This document shows positions 25,391 through 34,600 of a DNA stretch of 64,000 nt, in pieces. Source of the stretch: Streptomyces justiciae (GTDB taxonomy: Bacteria; Actinomycetota; Actinomycetes; Streptomycetales; Streptomycetaceae); assembly GCF_015163075.1 (NCBI RefSeq), contig NZ_JADDXU010000007.1, positions 186,001-250,000 on the forward strand. The letters run 5' to 3'. How positions within the stretch are numbered: position 1 is the stretch's first letter; every line of letters begins with the position of its first letter. The notes under the pieces are model-generated. The model was not told the origin of the DNA. It was given only the letters and a program-made list of their open reading frames with translations, and ran no database searches. The translations under genes were made by a program, and so were the position numbers.

Positions 25391-25473
25391 GGGCGTACCT
25401 CCCACGCTGTGTCGTCCTCGACATGATCGAGAGGGGGCGTACCGCGTATGCCCCGGCGCGTGGGGATTCATGC

Positions 25474-25521
25474 GAATGGGCCGGTCGTACCACCCTTCGC
25501 GGTGGTACGACCGGCCCATTC
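25474..25521. terminator. Terminator of dxs: 21-bp perfect hairpin
   Basis: Arms 25474-25494 (starting GAATGGGCCGG) and 25501-25521 are perfectly complementary, with a 6-base loop CTTCGC. It starts 17 bases past the dxs stop and before the permease promoter. This is the strongest hairpin in the window. It lacks a U-tract but is long enough to act alone. Confidence 0.92.
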
Positions 25522-25537
25522 AGGCGTGTCGGTCGCG

Positions 25538-27460
25538 TCAGTCGCGCGCGGGCTCCGGCTCCTCCGCCGCCGCGCCGCTGTACTTGCCGTCCAGCTTCGA
25601 GACCAGACCGGTGACCTGGCGGGCGATGTCAGGGGCGGTCAGCCCGATCTCCGCCATCACCTCGGCGCGCGAGGCGTGGTCGAGGAAGCGCGGCGGGATG
25701 CCGAAGTCACGCAGCGGGACGTCGACGCCGGCGTCGCGCAGCGCCTGGGCGATGGCCGAACCGACGCCTCCGACGCGGGAGTTGTCCTCGACCGTCACGA
25801 CCACGCGGTGGCGTTCGGCGAGCGGGGCCATGGCCTCGTCCACCGGCTTGACCCAGCGCGGGTCGACGACGGTGGTGGTGATGCCCTGCTTGTCGAGGAG
25901 CGAGGCGATCTCCAGGCACATGGGGGCGAGGGCGCCCACGGAGACGAGGAGCACGTCCGGGGTGTCCGTCCCCGGCTCGCGCAGTACGTCCATGCCGCCG
26001 ACCCGTCCGACAGCCGGTACGGCGGGGCCCACGGCGCCCTTCGAGAACCGTACGACCGTCGGCGCGTCGTCGACCTTCACGGCCTCGCGGAGCTGGGCGC
26101 GGACCTGGTCGGCGTCGCGCGGGGCGGCCAGGCGCAGGCCCGGGACGACCTGGAGGATCGACATGTCCCACATGCCGTTGTGGGAGGCGCCGTCGGTGCC
26201 GGTGACACCCGCGCGGTCCAGGACGAAGGTCACGCCGCACTTGTGCAGGGCGACGTCCATGAGGACCTGGTCGAAGGCGCGGTTGAGGAAGGTGGCGTAC
26301 ACCGCGAAGACCGGGTGCAGTCCGCCGGTCGCCAGGCCCGCGGCGGACACGGCGCCGTGCTGCTCGGCGATGCCGACGTCGTAGATCCGGTCCGGGAAGG
26401 TGTCCGCGAACTTCTTCAGGCCGACCGGCTGGAGCATCGCCGCGGTGATGGCCACGATGTCCTTGCGCTCCTTGCCGAGCTGCACCATCTCGTCGCCGAA
26501 GACGGAGGTCCAGTCGGCGCCGGAGGCCTTGATCGGCAGGCCGGTGTCGGGGTGGATGGGGCCGATGCCGTGGAAGCGGTCGGCCTCGTCCTGGAGGGCG
26601 GGCTGGTAGCCGCGGCCCTTCTCGGTGAGGACGTGCACGATCACCGGGCCGCCGAAGCGCTTGGCGCGGGCCAGCGCGGACTCCATGGCCTCGATGTCGT
26701 GGCCGTCGATGGGGCCGACGTACTTCAAGCCGAGGTCCTCGAACATGCCCTGCGGGGCGATGAAGTCCTTCAGGCCCTTCTTGGCGCCGTGCAGGGTCTC
26801 GTAGAGGGGCTTGCCGACGACCGGGGTGCGCTCCAGGAGGTCCTTGCCGCGGGCCAGGAAGCGCTCGTAGCCGTCGGTGGTGCGCAGGGTCGCGAGGTGG
26901 TTGGCGAGGCCGCCGATGGTCGGCGCGTAGGAGCGCTCGTTGTCGTTGACGACGATGACGAGCGGGCGGTCCTTGGCGTCGGCGATGTTGTTCAGCGCCT
27001 CCCAGGCCATACCGCCGGTGAGGGCGCCGTCACCGATCACGGCGACCACGTGGTCGTCGCGTTTCTGGATCTGGTTGGCCTTCGCGAGGCCGTCGGCCCA
27101 GCCGAGGACCGTGGAGGCGTGGCTGTTCTCGATGACGTCGTGCTCGGACTCGGCCTGCGAGGGGTAGCCGGACAGGCCGCCCTTCATCTTCAGCCTGGAG
27201 AAGTCCTGCCGGCCGGTGAGCAGCTTGTGGACGTAGGACTGGTGTCCGGTGTCCCAGAGCACCTTGTCCTTCGGGGAGTCGAAGACACGGTGCAGGGCGA
27301 TGGTGAGCTCGACCACGCCGAGGTTCGGGCCGAGGTGGCCGCCGGTCTTGGAGACGGCGTCGACGAGGAAGGTCCGGATCTCCTCTGCCAGCTGGTCCAG
27401 CTGCTCCAGGCTGAGCCGGTCCAGATCGCGCGGTCCCCTGATGCGGGTCAGCAGCGGCAC
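25538..27460 (-). CDS. dxs: 1-Deoxy-D-xylulose-5-phosphate synthase
   Basis: 640 residues from GTG 27460 with AAGGAGG before it. It catalyses condensation of pyruvate and glyceraldehyde-3-phosphate, the first step of the MEP isoprenoid pathway. The N-terminal thiamine-diphosphate motif GDGALTGGMAWEALNN carries the Mg/TPP-binding residues. HLGPNLGVVELTIALH and DTGHQSYVHK, containing the conserved catalytic histidines, are intact. The pyrimidine-binding and C-terminal transketolase domains follow (GVTGTDGASHNG). Length is normal. Confidence 0.96.
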   Translation of the reverse strand: MPLLTRIRGPRDLDRLSLEQLDQLAEEIRTFLVDAVSKTGGHLGPNLGVVELTIALHRVFDSPKDKVLWDTGHQSYVHKLLTGRQDFSRLKMKGGLSGYPSQAESEHDVIENSHASTVLGWADGLAKANQIQKRDDHVVAVIGDGALTGGMAWEALNNIADAKDRPLVIVVNDNERSYAPTIGGLANHLATLRTTDGYERFLARGKDLLERTPVVGKPLYETLHGAKKGLKDFIAPQGMFEDLGLKYVGPIDGHDIEAMESALARAKRFGGPVIVHVLTEKGRGYQPALQDEADRFHGIGPIHPDTGLPIKASGADWTSVFGDEMVQLGKERKDIVAITAAMLQPVGLKKFADTFPDRIYDVGIAEQHGAVSAAGLATGGLHPVFAVYATFLNRAFDQVLMDVALHKCGVTFVLDRAGVTGTDGASHNGMWDMSILQVVPGLRLAAPRDADQVRAQLREAVKVDDAPTVVRFSKGAVGPAVPAVGRVGGMDVLREPGTDTPDVLLVSVGALAPMCLEIASLLDKQGITTTVVDPRWVKPVDEAMAPLAERHRVVVTVEDNSRVGGVGSAIAQALRDAGVDVPLRDFGIPPRFLDHASRAEVMAEIGLTAPDIARQVTGLVSKLDGKYSGAAAEEPEPARD

Positions 27461-27595
27461 CCGTGCCTCCTTGCAGTAGAGCTGTTGCCGGGCTTGTCGA
27501 GTCTAATGTTCCGCCTTTGCGGACGAGACGCGGGCGGTGCGTGATACGTCACGCGATCGGCTGTACCCAAAATCATCCGGTCCTACGACGCCGAG

Positions 27596-27660
27596 AGGGG
27601 CGCGGGGAACTGCGCGACCAGCCACGACGGACCGGTACTCGCAAGCTCACCCGCGCCCCT
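27596..27660. terminator. Hairpin terminator after xylH containing the dispersed repeat
   Basis: Arms AGGGGCGCGGG (27596-27606) and CCCGCGCCCCT (27650-27660) are perfect. It lies 17 bases beyond the xylH stop on the minus strand. The first 38 bases match 179-216 in inverted orientation. The two copies form their hairpins with different arm pairs, so the shared segment is more than one stem. Confidence 0.7.
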
Positions 27661-27676
27661 ACGGCGCTCTGTGCTG

Positions 27677-28999
27677 TTAACCGCGTCCCGCGGCCTTCTG
27701 GCTGCGACGCGACACCGAGTCGATGACCACGGCGCCGAGCAGAACGCCGCCGGTGATCATGTACTGGATCGACGTGTTCATGTTCAGCAGGTCGAGGCCG
27801 GTCTGGATCGACTGGATGACGAGCATGCCGAGCAGGGCCGACCACACGTTGCCGCGACCACCGAACAGCGACGTACCACCGATGACGGCCGCCGCGATGG
27901 CGAGCATCAGCGTGTTGCCGCCACCGGCGTTCAGCGTCGCCGAGGCCGTCTGACCGGCGAAGAACATGCCGCCGATGGCCGCGAAGCCGCCGGAGATCGC
28001 GAACACGGTGATGCGGATCATCGGGACGTTGATACCGGCACGGCGGGCCGCCTCGATGCCGCCGCCGACCGCGAAGACCTTGCGGCCGTACGTCGTACGA
28101 CGCAGCACGAAGTCCACGATCACCAGCGAGGCGAGGAAGATCACCAGCGCGTTGGAGACACCGGCGGCGTTGTTCAGCACGACCGCCGAGGCGAACGCGG
28201 CGACGGCGAGCGCGCCGACGCGGATCAGGATCTCGCTGGTCGCCCGGAACGGCACCCCCGCGGCCTTGCGGCGGCGCTGGTCCATCAGGGAGCCGATCAG
28301 CATGGACGCGACGGCGAGGCCGGCCAGGATGTAGGCGCCGACGATGGCCTGGTCCATGAAGAAGGAGCTCTGGCCGAGCAGCTGGATCGGGCCGCTGTCG
28401 GACGGGATGTTGATCGTGCCGCTGTCGCCGAGCAGCCACAGCATCAGACCGTTCCAGCCGAGGAAGCCGGCCAGGGTCACGACGAACGCCGGGACACCGA
28501 TCTTTGCGAAGAACCAGCCGTGCAGGGCACCGATGGCGACACCGGTCACCACGGCGAGGATCAGGGCCAGCCACTGGCCCATGCCGTGGTTGACCACGAA
28601 CACCGCGAAGATCGTGGACGCCAGACCGCTGACCGAACCGACCGAGAGGTCGATCTCGCCGAGCAGCAGCACGAACACCAGGCCGATGGAGAGCATGCCG
28701 GTGGCGGCCATGAAGTAGCTGATGTTGGACAGGTTGTCCGCGCTCAGGAACAGGTCGTTCTTCACCTGGAAGATCGTCCAGATGACGATGAGGCCGACGA
28801 CGACCGGCAGCGAGCCGAGCTCACCGCCCTTCACCTTGCGCTTGAACTCCGTCCAGTAGCCCTTGAGGCCCTCTTCACGGATCAGCAGGCGCGGGTCGAC
28901 GACCGAGACCGGAGCGGCCGTGGGGTCGTCGGCGGGGGCGACGGTGGTCTGTTCCTCGACCACGCCGTCCGTCTTCTCTACCTTCGACGTGTCGCTCAC
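27677..28999 (-). CDS. xylH: Xylose-type ABC transporter permease XylH
   Basis: 440 residues. A charged cytoplasmic N-terminus of about 80 residues precedes about ten membrane segments of the RbsC/XylH (CUT2) family, including LLLGEIDLSVGSVSGL and GRKVFAVGGGIEAARRAGI, the family signatures. It overlaps xylG by 4 bases. With XylF and XylG it forms a pentose importer. Its place directly beside rok7B7 and dxs matches S. coelicolor SCO6011. Confidence 0.92.
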   Translation of the reverse strand: MSDTSKVEKTDGVVEEQTTVAPADDPTAAPVSVVDPRLLIREEGLKGYWTEFKRKVKGGELGSLPVVVGLIVIWTIFQVKNDLFLSADNLSNISYFMAATGMLSIGLVFVLLLGEIDLSVGSVSGLASTIFAVFVVNHGMGQWLALILAVVTGVAIGALHGWFFAKIGVPAFVVTLAGFLGWNGLMLWLLGDSGTINIPSDSGPIQLLGQSSFFMDQAIVGAYILAGLAVASMLIGSLMDQRRRKAAGVPFRATSEILIRVGALAVAAFASAVVLNNAAGVSNALVIFLASLVIVDFVLRRTTYGRKVFAVGGGIEAARRAGINVPMIRITVFAISGGFAAIGGMFFAGQTASATLNAGGGNTLMLAIAAAVIGGTSLFGGRGNVWSALLGMLVIQSIQTGLDLLNMNTSIQYMITGGVLLGAVVIDSVSRRSQKAAGRG

Positions 29000-29778
29000 T
29001 TTGCCGCCTCCGTGCTGCGACGCCCCGCACGACGGGTCACGGCGTTGTCCGTGGCGCCCGTGATGGCGGCGATGATCTCTTCGTGGGTGGTGTCCTTCAC
29101 GGAGAAGGAACCGTTGTTCTTACCCAGGCGCAGCACGGCGACGGTGTCGGCGACAGCCTTCACGTCGGCCATGTTGTGGCTGATGAGGATGACACCGAGG
29201 TTGCGCTCGCGCAGCCGCTCGACGAGGTCGAGGACCTGCGCGGTCTGCTCGACGCCGAGGGCGGCGGTGGGCTCGTCGAGGATGACGACCTTGGGGTCAC
29301 CGATGAGGGCGCGCGCGATGGCGACGACCTGACGCTGGCCACCGGAGAGGCTCGCGATCGGGATGCGGACGCTCGGGATGCGGATGGAGAGCGTGGACAG
29401 CAGCTCGCGGGCCTTCTGCTCCATCGTGACCTCGTCGATGACGCCGCGGTGCAGCAGCTCGCGTCCGAGGTAGAGGTTGCCGACGACATCGAGGTTGTCG
29501 CACAGCGCGAGGTCCTGGTAGACCGTCGCGACGCCGAGTCCCTGGGCGTCGTGCGGCTTGTTGATGCTGACCGGCTTGCCGTCCCACTCGATGACGCCCT
29601 CATCGATGGGGTGGACACCGGCGATCGTCTTGACCAGCGTGGACTTTCCTGCGCCGTTGTCGCCGACCAGGGCGACCACTTCTCCGGCGTGGACCTCCAG
29701 CTCGACGTCGGTGAGTGCCTGCACCGCACCGAATCGCTTGGAGACTCCGCGCAACGCCAGCACGGGCGTAGCGGACAC
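28996..29778 (-). CDS. xylG: Xylose-type ABC transporter ATPase XylG (single-domain)
   Basis: 260 residues from GTG 29778; AAGGAG is 9 bases upstream, while the ATG two codons earlier would abut it. Walker A GDNGAGKSTLVK, signature LSGGQRQVVAIAR and Walker B KVVILDEPTAALG are complete. It carries one nucleotide-binding domain, about half the length of the tandem ATPases (about 500 residues) usual for CUT2 systems, so it must work as a homodimer. It is the only importer ATPase in the window. Confidence 0.92.
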   Translation of the reverse strand: MSATPVLALRGVSKRFGAVQALTDVELEVHAGEVVALVGDNGAGKSTLVKTIAGVHPIDEGVIEWDGKPVSINKPHDAQGLGVATVYQDLALCDNLDVVGNLYLGRELLHRGVIDEVTMEQKARELLSTLSIRIPSVRIPIASLSGGQRQVVAIARALIGDPKVVILDEPTAALGVEQTAQVLDLVERLRERNLGVILISHNMADVKAVADTVAVLRLGKNNGSFSVKDTTHEEIIAAITGATDNAVTRRAGRRSTEAAK

Positions 29779-29951
29779 GTGAACCATCTCCTTCGCCGCC
29801 TGACCGGCGGGGATGCCGCGCTTGGGGTAGGCGCGGAGAGCTGTGCTCGGAGCACGGAGCTGACCGTTGTGCCCAGAGCACGGATTTACCAGATGAACTT
29901 GCGCGCAGCCCGGGCGAGTTGGCAACGGGCGCGCACGCCATGCTTCCGTCC

Positions 29952-29993
29952 GGCGCCCGCCCCGCAGCGGGGTATGAAGGCGGGGTGGGCGCC
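29952..29993 (-). terminator. Intercistronic hairpin between xylF and xylG
   Basis: Arms GGCGCCCGCCCCGC (29952-29965) and GCGGGGTGGGCGCC (29980-29993) pair with a single mismatch or wobble. The hairpin sits in the 278-bp xylF-xylG gap, which holds no gene. Such structures typically protect the message of the binding-protein gene, or partly terminate, so that xylF exceeds xylGH in expression. Confidence 0.65.
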
Positions 29994-30056
29994 GGAGGGG
30001 CCTGTACCTGCCGACGGGGCGTGCCGTGACTCAGGCACGCCCCCGAAGGCGGTGGG

Positions 30057-31154
30057 TTACTGCAGACCGGCCTTCTTGCACGCGGCGGCGTAGGCCGAGG
30101 TGCAGATCTGGTCGACGGTGTACAGCTTGTCCTTGACCACCGTGTCCTTGATGTTCTTCACGGTGACGGAGACCGGGGTCAGCAGCTGCGACGGGACCTT
30201 GTTGCCGGAGCCGTTGGTCATGGTCGTGGTGGCGAGGTCGTCGATGCTCTTGCCCTCGACCAGGTTGACCGCGAGCTGGGCGGCGGCGTCGGCCTCGGGC
30301 TTGAAGGCCTTGTAGACCGTGCTGGACTGGGTGCCGGCGACGATGCGCTGGATACCGGCGAGCTCGGCGTCCTGGCCCGTCAGCGGGATGCCGGAGATGC
30401 CGGAGCCCTTGAGGGTGTTGGCGATACCGCCGGCCATGCCGTCGTTGGCGGCGTAGACGCCCGCGATGTTCTTGGCGCCGAGCTGGGTGATGGCCGCCTT
30501 CATCTTCTGCGCGGCGACCGAGTCCTTCCACAGGCCGGACTGCTCGTAGGCGATGTCGACCTTGCCGTCGAGGACGCTGTGGGCGCCCTTCTTGAACAGC
30601 GCGGCGTTCGGGTCGGCGTCGTCACCGTTGATCATGACGACCTTGGACTTGGGGGTCGCCTTGGAGCCGAGCGAGTCGAGCAGGGCCTGGCCCTGGAGCT
30701 GGCCGACCTTCTCGTTGTCGAAGGAGACGTACGCGGAGACCGGGCCCTGGGCCAGACGGTCGTACGCGATGACCTTGACGCCCTTCTTGACCGCGGCGTC
30801 GATCGAGGACTTGATGGCGGCCGAGTCCTGGGCGGAGATCGCGATGACCTTGACGCCCTTGGTGACCATGGTGCTGACCTGCTGGGCCTGCTTGGCCGCG
30901 TCCGCTCCGGCGTTGGCGTAGGAGACGGTGCAGTCGGAGCACAGCTCCTTGACCTTGGCCTCGAAGAGCGGCCGGTCGAACTGCTCGTAACGGGTGGTGA
31001 CGCTGTCGGGCAGGAGCAGACCGATCGACTTCTTGCCGGAGTCGGAGCTGCCGCTGTCGTTGTCGTCGTCGCCGGCCTTGCCGCAAGCGGCGGCCGTGAG
31101 GGCGAGGGCCGAGACCAGAACGGGTACAGCCGCACGACGCATAAGCGTGTTCAC
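30057..31154 (-). CDS. xylF: Xylose-type substrate-binding lipoprotein XylF
   Basis: 365 residues from a GTG 8 bases after GGGAGG. The signal peptide MNTLMRRAAVPVLVSALALTA ends at a lipobox AAC (Cys24), so it is a lipoprotein. The mature protein is a periplasmic-binding-protein-like (CUT2) receptor with the typical DSVTTRYEQFDRPLFEAKVKE start and YAANDGMAGGIANTL hinge region. It feeds XylGH. Regulation by the adjacent ROK protein is expected from the conserved gene order. Confidence 0.92.
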   Translation of the reverse strand: MNTLMRRAAVPVLVSALALTAAACGKAGDDDNDSGSSDSGKKSIGLLLPDSVTTRYEQFDRPLFEAKVKELCSDCTVSYANAGADAAKQAQQVSTMVTKGVKVIAISAQDSAAIKSSIDAAVKKGVKVIAYDRLAQGPVSAYVSFDNEKVGQLQGQALLDSLGSKATPKSKVVMINGDDADPNAALFKKGAHSVLDGKVDIAYEQSGLWKDSVAAQKMKAAITQLGAKNIAGVYAANDGMAGGIANTLKGSGISGIPLTGQDAELAGIQRIVAGTQSSTVYKAFKPEADAAAQLAVNLVEGKSIDDLATTTMTNGSGNKVPSQLLTPVSVTVKNIKDTVVKDKLYTVDQICTSAYAAACKKAGLQ

Positions 31155-31234
31155 TTCAGAAACCTCCCTGACGAGGCCGCGTCGTTGCGGCCGAGGTGGC
31201 TGGAAGTCAACTCGGCCACACGTGCGACGTCAAG

Positions 31235-31246
31235 AAGTAAATACTT
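31235..31246. promoter_or_regulatory. Palindrome AAGTAAATACTT upstream of xylF
   Basis: A perfect dyad (AAGTA-AA-TACTT) lies in the A+T-rich 121-bp region between the rok7B7 stop and xylF. It is a plausible ROK-protein or other operator controlling xylFGH. CTTAGAG occurs both here (near 31270) and just upstream of rok7B7 (near 32535), on the minus strand in each case. Confidence 0.45.
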
Positions 31247-31275
31247 AACGGGTTGGCAACGGCGGGTTTCGTTCT

Positions 31276-32520
31276 CTAAGTGAAGGCAGGAGCCGCTGAG
31301 TGCAGCGTGCCGTCCAAAAGGGTCGAATCACCCATCTCGCTGAGTGCGAGGGCGAGTGCTCCGAGCACCTCCGCACGGCCTCCAAGTGCCCCGGGGAGAA
31401 CGGTGAGTTGACGTGCCGCGCTGGGAATGGCGTAGCGGCTGACGGACTCCCTTATGGGGCCAAGGACCAGCTCGCCGGCCTCCGCGAGATCACCGCCGAG
31501 GACCACCCTGCTCGGGTTCAGGAGATTGCAGAGATTGGCGACTCCACTGCCGATGTGTCGGCCGACGTCGGCGATCACCCGACGGCAGCCAGGGTCTCCG
31601 TCCCTGGCCAGCCGCACGACGCCTTCCATCGTCAGGTCCGTGCCGTGGCTGGACTGGAGGAGCGGGAGCACATAGCGCGCGGCCGCGAAGGTCTCCAGGC
31701 AGCCCCGGTTTCCGCAGCGGCAGACCGGGCCGGATTCATCAAGAGTAATATGCCCGATTTCTCCGGCTGTGCCACCCGGGCCCCGGTAGATCTTGCCGTT
31801 GATGACCAGACCGGCGCCGACACCGCTCGCGACCTTGATGTAGGCCAGGTCTCTGACGCCTCTGCCGCTGCCCCAGACCATCTCGCCGAGGGCGCCCAGG
31901 TTGGCGTCGTTGTCGACGTGCACGGGGACGCCCAGACGGCCTCGTAGCTCCTCGGCGGGCTTGGTGCCGATCCAGCCCGGCAGGATCGCGGAGGAGCCCA
32001 GGGAGCCGGACTCCAGGTCGATCGGGCCGGGGACGCCGAGGCCCACGCCGGCGATCTTCGAGCGGTCCACGCCCGTCGCCGCGATCAGGCGGTTGACCAG
32101 CTCTTCCGCCCGGTCGAAGCCCTGGGTGGAGGAGGCGTCGACGTCCAGTGGCTCGGACTCCTCGGCCAGCACCTGGTGGGCGAGGTTGCCGACGGCGACC
32201 CGTAGGTGGGTGTGGCCGAAGTCGACGCCGATGACGATGCCGGCGTCGCCGCTGAGCGAGACGCTGCGGGCCCTGCGGCCACCGGCCGACGTGGGCGTGA
32301 CCTCGACGGTTCCGCCGTCCTTCAGTTCCCGGACGATGTTGGAGACGGTGGCCGCGGACAGACCCGTGGTCCGTGCGATCTCCGCCTGGGTGAGCGACCC
32401 GGCCAGCCGGACGGCCCGGACGACCCGTTCCAGGTTGGCTCGGTGCAGCGACGACTGCGACCCCGGAGTCTCCACGACGACCTCCTGCGCGCGGGACCGC
32501 ATCGACGAGGCCCCGTTCAT
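31276..32520 (-). CDS. rok7B7: ROK-family transcriptional regulator Rok7B7
   Basis: 414 residues from ATG 32520; a TTG two codons earlier is also in frame. The N-terminal winged helix-turn-helix is near 45-75 (SLTQAEIARTTGLSAATVSNIV). The ROK domain follows, with IGVDFGHTHLRVAVG, the ROK signature GPGGTAGEIGH and the zinc-binding CRCGNRGCLET. Position next to xylFGH matches SCO6008, which is known to influence xylose uptake, carbon control and antibiotic production in S. coelicolor. A TTGACG hexamer (32564-32569, minus strand) may belong to its promoter. Confidence 0.92.
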   Translation of the reverse strand: MNGASSMRSRAQEVVVETPGSQSSLHRANLERVVRAVRLAGSLTQAEIARTTGLSAATVSNIVRELKDGGTVEVTPTSAGGRRARSVSLSGDAGIVIGVDFGHTHLRVAVGNLAHQVLAEESEPLDVDASSTQGFDRAEELVNRLIAATGVDRSKIAGVGLGVPGPIDLESGSLGSSAILPGWIGTKPAEELRGRLGVPVHVDNDANLGALGEMVWGSGRGVRDLAYIKVASGVGAGLVINGKIYRGPGGTAGEIGHITLDESGPVCRCGNRGCLETFAAARYVLPLLQSSHGTDLTMEGVVRLARDGDPGCRRVIADVGRHIGSGVANLCNLLNPSRVVLGGDLAEAGELVLGPIRESVSRYAIPSAARQLTVLPGALGGRAEVLGALALALSEMGDSTLLDGTLHSAAPAFT

Positions 32521-32606
32521 GTCCAACTAGTGAACTCTAAGCTGAGCCGTTCGGGTCGCCTCCCGTCAAGAGGTTGAACAGTATCCGGGAATGTGCACAC
32601 GCCTCG

Positions 32607-32638
32607 GCGCACCGTCACCTGGGGCGGGGACGGTGCGC
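32607..32638 (-). terminator. Terminator hairpin after ngcEFG
   Basis: Arms GCGCACCGTC (32607-32616) and GACGGTGCGC (32629-32638) are perfect, with a 12-base loop. It begins 21 bases beyond the stop of ngcG and precedes the rok7B7 promoter. Confidence 0.75.
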
Positions 32639-32658
32639 TCACGGGCGCTCTCGGAGCG

Positions 32659-33582
32659 CTACTTCAAGGTCGCGGACGTAAGGCCCGCCTGCACCTGACG
32701 CTGGAAGGACAGATAGACGACCAGCATCGGGATCATCGCGATGGTCACGCCGGCGAAAAGCACCGGAAGGTCGGAGGCGTACCCCTGTTGCTGCTGGAGC
32801 TGGATGAGGCCCTGGGTGAGGACGTAGCGCTCGGGATCGTCACCGCTCTGCGGCTGCATGAGGACCGTCGGCAGGATGAACTGGTTCCACTGGCCGAGGG
32901 TGTTGAAGATGCCGACGCTGACGAGTCCGGGCTTCGCCATCGGCAGCATCACCTGGAAAAAGGTGCGGCTGTGCGAGGCGCCGTCCAGGATCGCCGCCTC
33001 GAAGACCGCCGTGGGCAAGGTCCTGAAGAAGGCGTGCATGAAGAAGACCGTGAACGGCATCGAGTAGGCGACGTACACCAGGATCAGGCCCTGGTAGGTG
33101 TTCAGCATGTCCAGCCGTTTGACCATGAAGAACAGCGGGACGAGGGCGAGGAACACCGGGAACATCGCGCCGGCTACGAAGAAGTAGTACAGGAACCGGT
33201 TGCCCCAGAACTCGTAGCGGGCCAGCACGTACGCCGCCATCGAGCCGAACAGCATCGTCAGCGGCACGGAGAAGACCAGCACGATGACGGTGTTGAGGAA
33301 GTAGTCGCCGATGCCCTTGTCCCAGGCCCGGCCGAAGACGTCCAGCGACCAGTTCTGCGGCCAGCCGAAGGCCGAGCCGCCGATCTGGGTGTCGGTCTTG
33401 AAGGAGCTCAGGACCAGCCAGAGCAGGGGCAGGATGATCAGCAGGGCCCACAGGGCGAGGAAGCCGTGCGAGAAGACGTTCAGGACGACGCCCTCGCTGC
33501 GGTCGTCGCCGGGGCGGACCGGGGTCTTGGCCACGGGCCCCCGCACGGGGGCGTCCGCCGTCTCCTTGATGGGTGCGCTCAT
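32659..33582 (-). CDS. ngcG: ABC permease NgcG, chitooligosaccharide/N-acetylglucosamine importer
   Basis: 307 residues. A Pro-rich cytoplasmic N-terminus is followed by about six membrane segments of the MalG type and the ATPase-docking loop FEAAILDGASHSRTFFQVMLP. It follows ngcF by 17 bases. The order ngcE-F-G adjacent to rok7B7 matches SCO6005-6007, reported as a diacetylchitobiose/chitooligosaccharide importer. It lacks its own ATPase. Confidence 0.87.
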   Translation of the reverse strand: MSAPIKETADAPVRGPVAKTPVRPGDDRSEGVVLNVFSHGFLALWALLIILPLLWLVLSSFKTDTQIGGSAFGWPQNWSLDVFGRAWDKGIGDYFLNTVIVLVFSVPLTMLFGSMAAYVLARYEFWGNRFLYYFFVAGAMFPVFLALVPLFFMVKRLDMLNTYQGLILVYVAYSMPFTVFFMHAFFRTLPTAVFEAAILDGASHSRTFFQVMLPMAKPGLVSVGIFNTLGQWNQFILPTVLMQPQSGDDPERYVLTQGLIQLQQQQGYASDLPVLFAGVTIAMIPMLVVYLSFQRQVQAGLTSATLK

Positions 33583-33599
33583 CGTCGTATCTCTCCCGC

Positions 33600-34535
33600 T
33601 CAGAACTCGACGCGGTCGCGGCGGGTGGCACGCAGCATGACCACGGACAGGACCAGGGTGAGCAGCAGCATGACGACGCCCATCGCGCAGGCGTATCCGC
33701 TCTTGCCGAAGTACTGGAAGTTACGCATCATCACGGTCGACATCACGTCGCTCTTGTGATCGGGACCGCCGCCGTAGGCGCCCATGTTCTGGGTCATCGA
33801 GGAGACGAGGACGAACATGTCCATCGCGACGATGCCCAGGTACACCCAGGCGGTCTGCACGCTCTCCCAGAGCAGCGGCAGGGTGATGCGGAAGAAGGAC
33901 TGGTTGCGGCCGGCGCCGTCGATCAGGGCGGCCTCGTAGATGTCCTTGGGGATGGACTGCATGGCGGCCGAGAACAGCACCAGGTAGAAGCCGACGCCGT
34001 GCCAGACCACGGCGATCATCAGCATCCACAGCACCAGGTTCGGCTCGTTCAGCCACTCCATCGGATTCTGGGCGTCGACCAGTCCGAGTTTGATCAGGAA
34101 GCCGTTGAGGAGACCGCCGCCGTCACTGCGGTACACGGCGTTGAAAAGCACCGCGACGATCGCCAGGGAGAGCACCTGCGGAAAGAAGTAGACGACTTTG
34201 TAGAACGACGATCCGGCGACGCCCGAGACCCCGCCGGCCCGGCTGCGTCCGCCCGCGTTCAGCATGAACGCGAAGAACAGGGCGAGCAGGATCGTGATCG
34301 CCGGGATGAAGATCAGGAACAGGATGTTGTGCCAGATGGCCTGCATGAAGACGTCGTCCTCGAACAGCGCCTTGTAGTTGTCCAGGCCGACGAACTTGAA
34401 GGTCTGCGACTGTCCCTTCCAGTCGGTCAGCGAATAGCCGAACGTCTGGATGTACGGCCAGATCACGAAGATCAGATAGAGCGCCACGGGGACGAACAGA
34501 AATCCCGCGACGAACCTGTGCTGCCCTTTGCGCAT
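33600..34535 (-). CDS. ngcF: ABC permease NgcF, chitooligosaccharide/N-acetylglucosamine importer
   Basis: 311 residues from ATG 34535, seven bases after GGGA; the open frame upstream to 34676 overlaps the binding-protein gene and is rejected. It is a MalF-type permease with FVPVALYLIFVIWPYIQTF as first membrane segment and the EAA loop YEAALIDGAGRNQSFFRITLP. It pairs with NgcG to form the channel for sugars delivered by NgcE. Confidence 0.87.
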   Translation of the reverse strand: MRKGQHRFVAGFLFVPVALYLIFVIWPYIQTFGYSLTDWKGQSQTFKFVGLDNYKALFEDDVFMQAIWHNILFLIFIPAITILLALFFAFMLNAGGRSRAGGVSGVAGSSFYKVVYFFPQVLSLAIVAVLFNAVYRSDGGGLLNGFLIKLGLVDAQNPMEWLNEPNLVLWMLMIAVVWHGVGFYLVLFSAAMQSIPKDIYEAALIDGAGRNQSFFRITLPLLWESVQTAWVYLGIVAMDMFVLVSSMTQNMGAYGGGPDHKSDVMSTVMMRNFQYFGKSGYACAMGVVMLLLTLVLSVVMLRATRRDRVEF

Positions 34536-34600
34536 TGGCGTTCCCTGCCCCTGGTGTCCTCCCCCGGGCCGGATTTCTCCAGCCCGGGAAACGGCGTCGG

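Noticed and set aside
23627..25493. Long open frames on both strands over the amino-acid permease region
   Set aside because: They are out-of-frame shadows of the permease; only the minus-strand frame 23867-25390 has membrane segments, a start site and family motifs.
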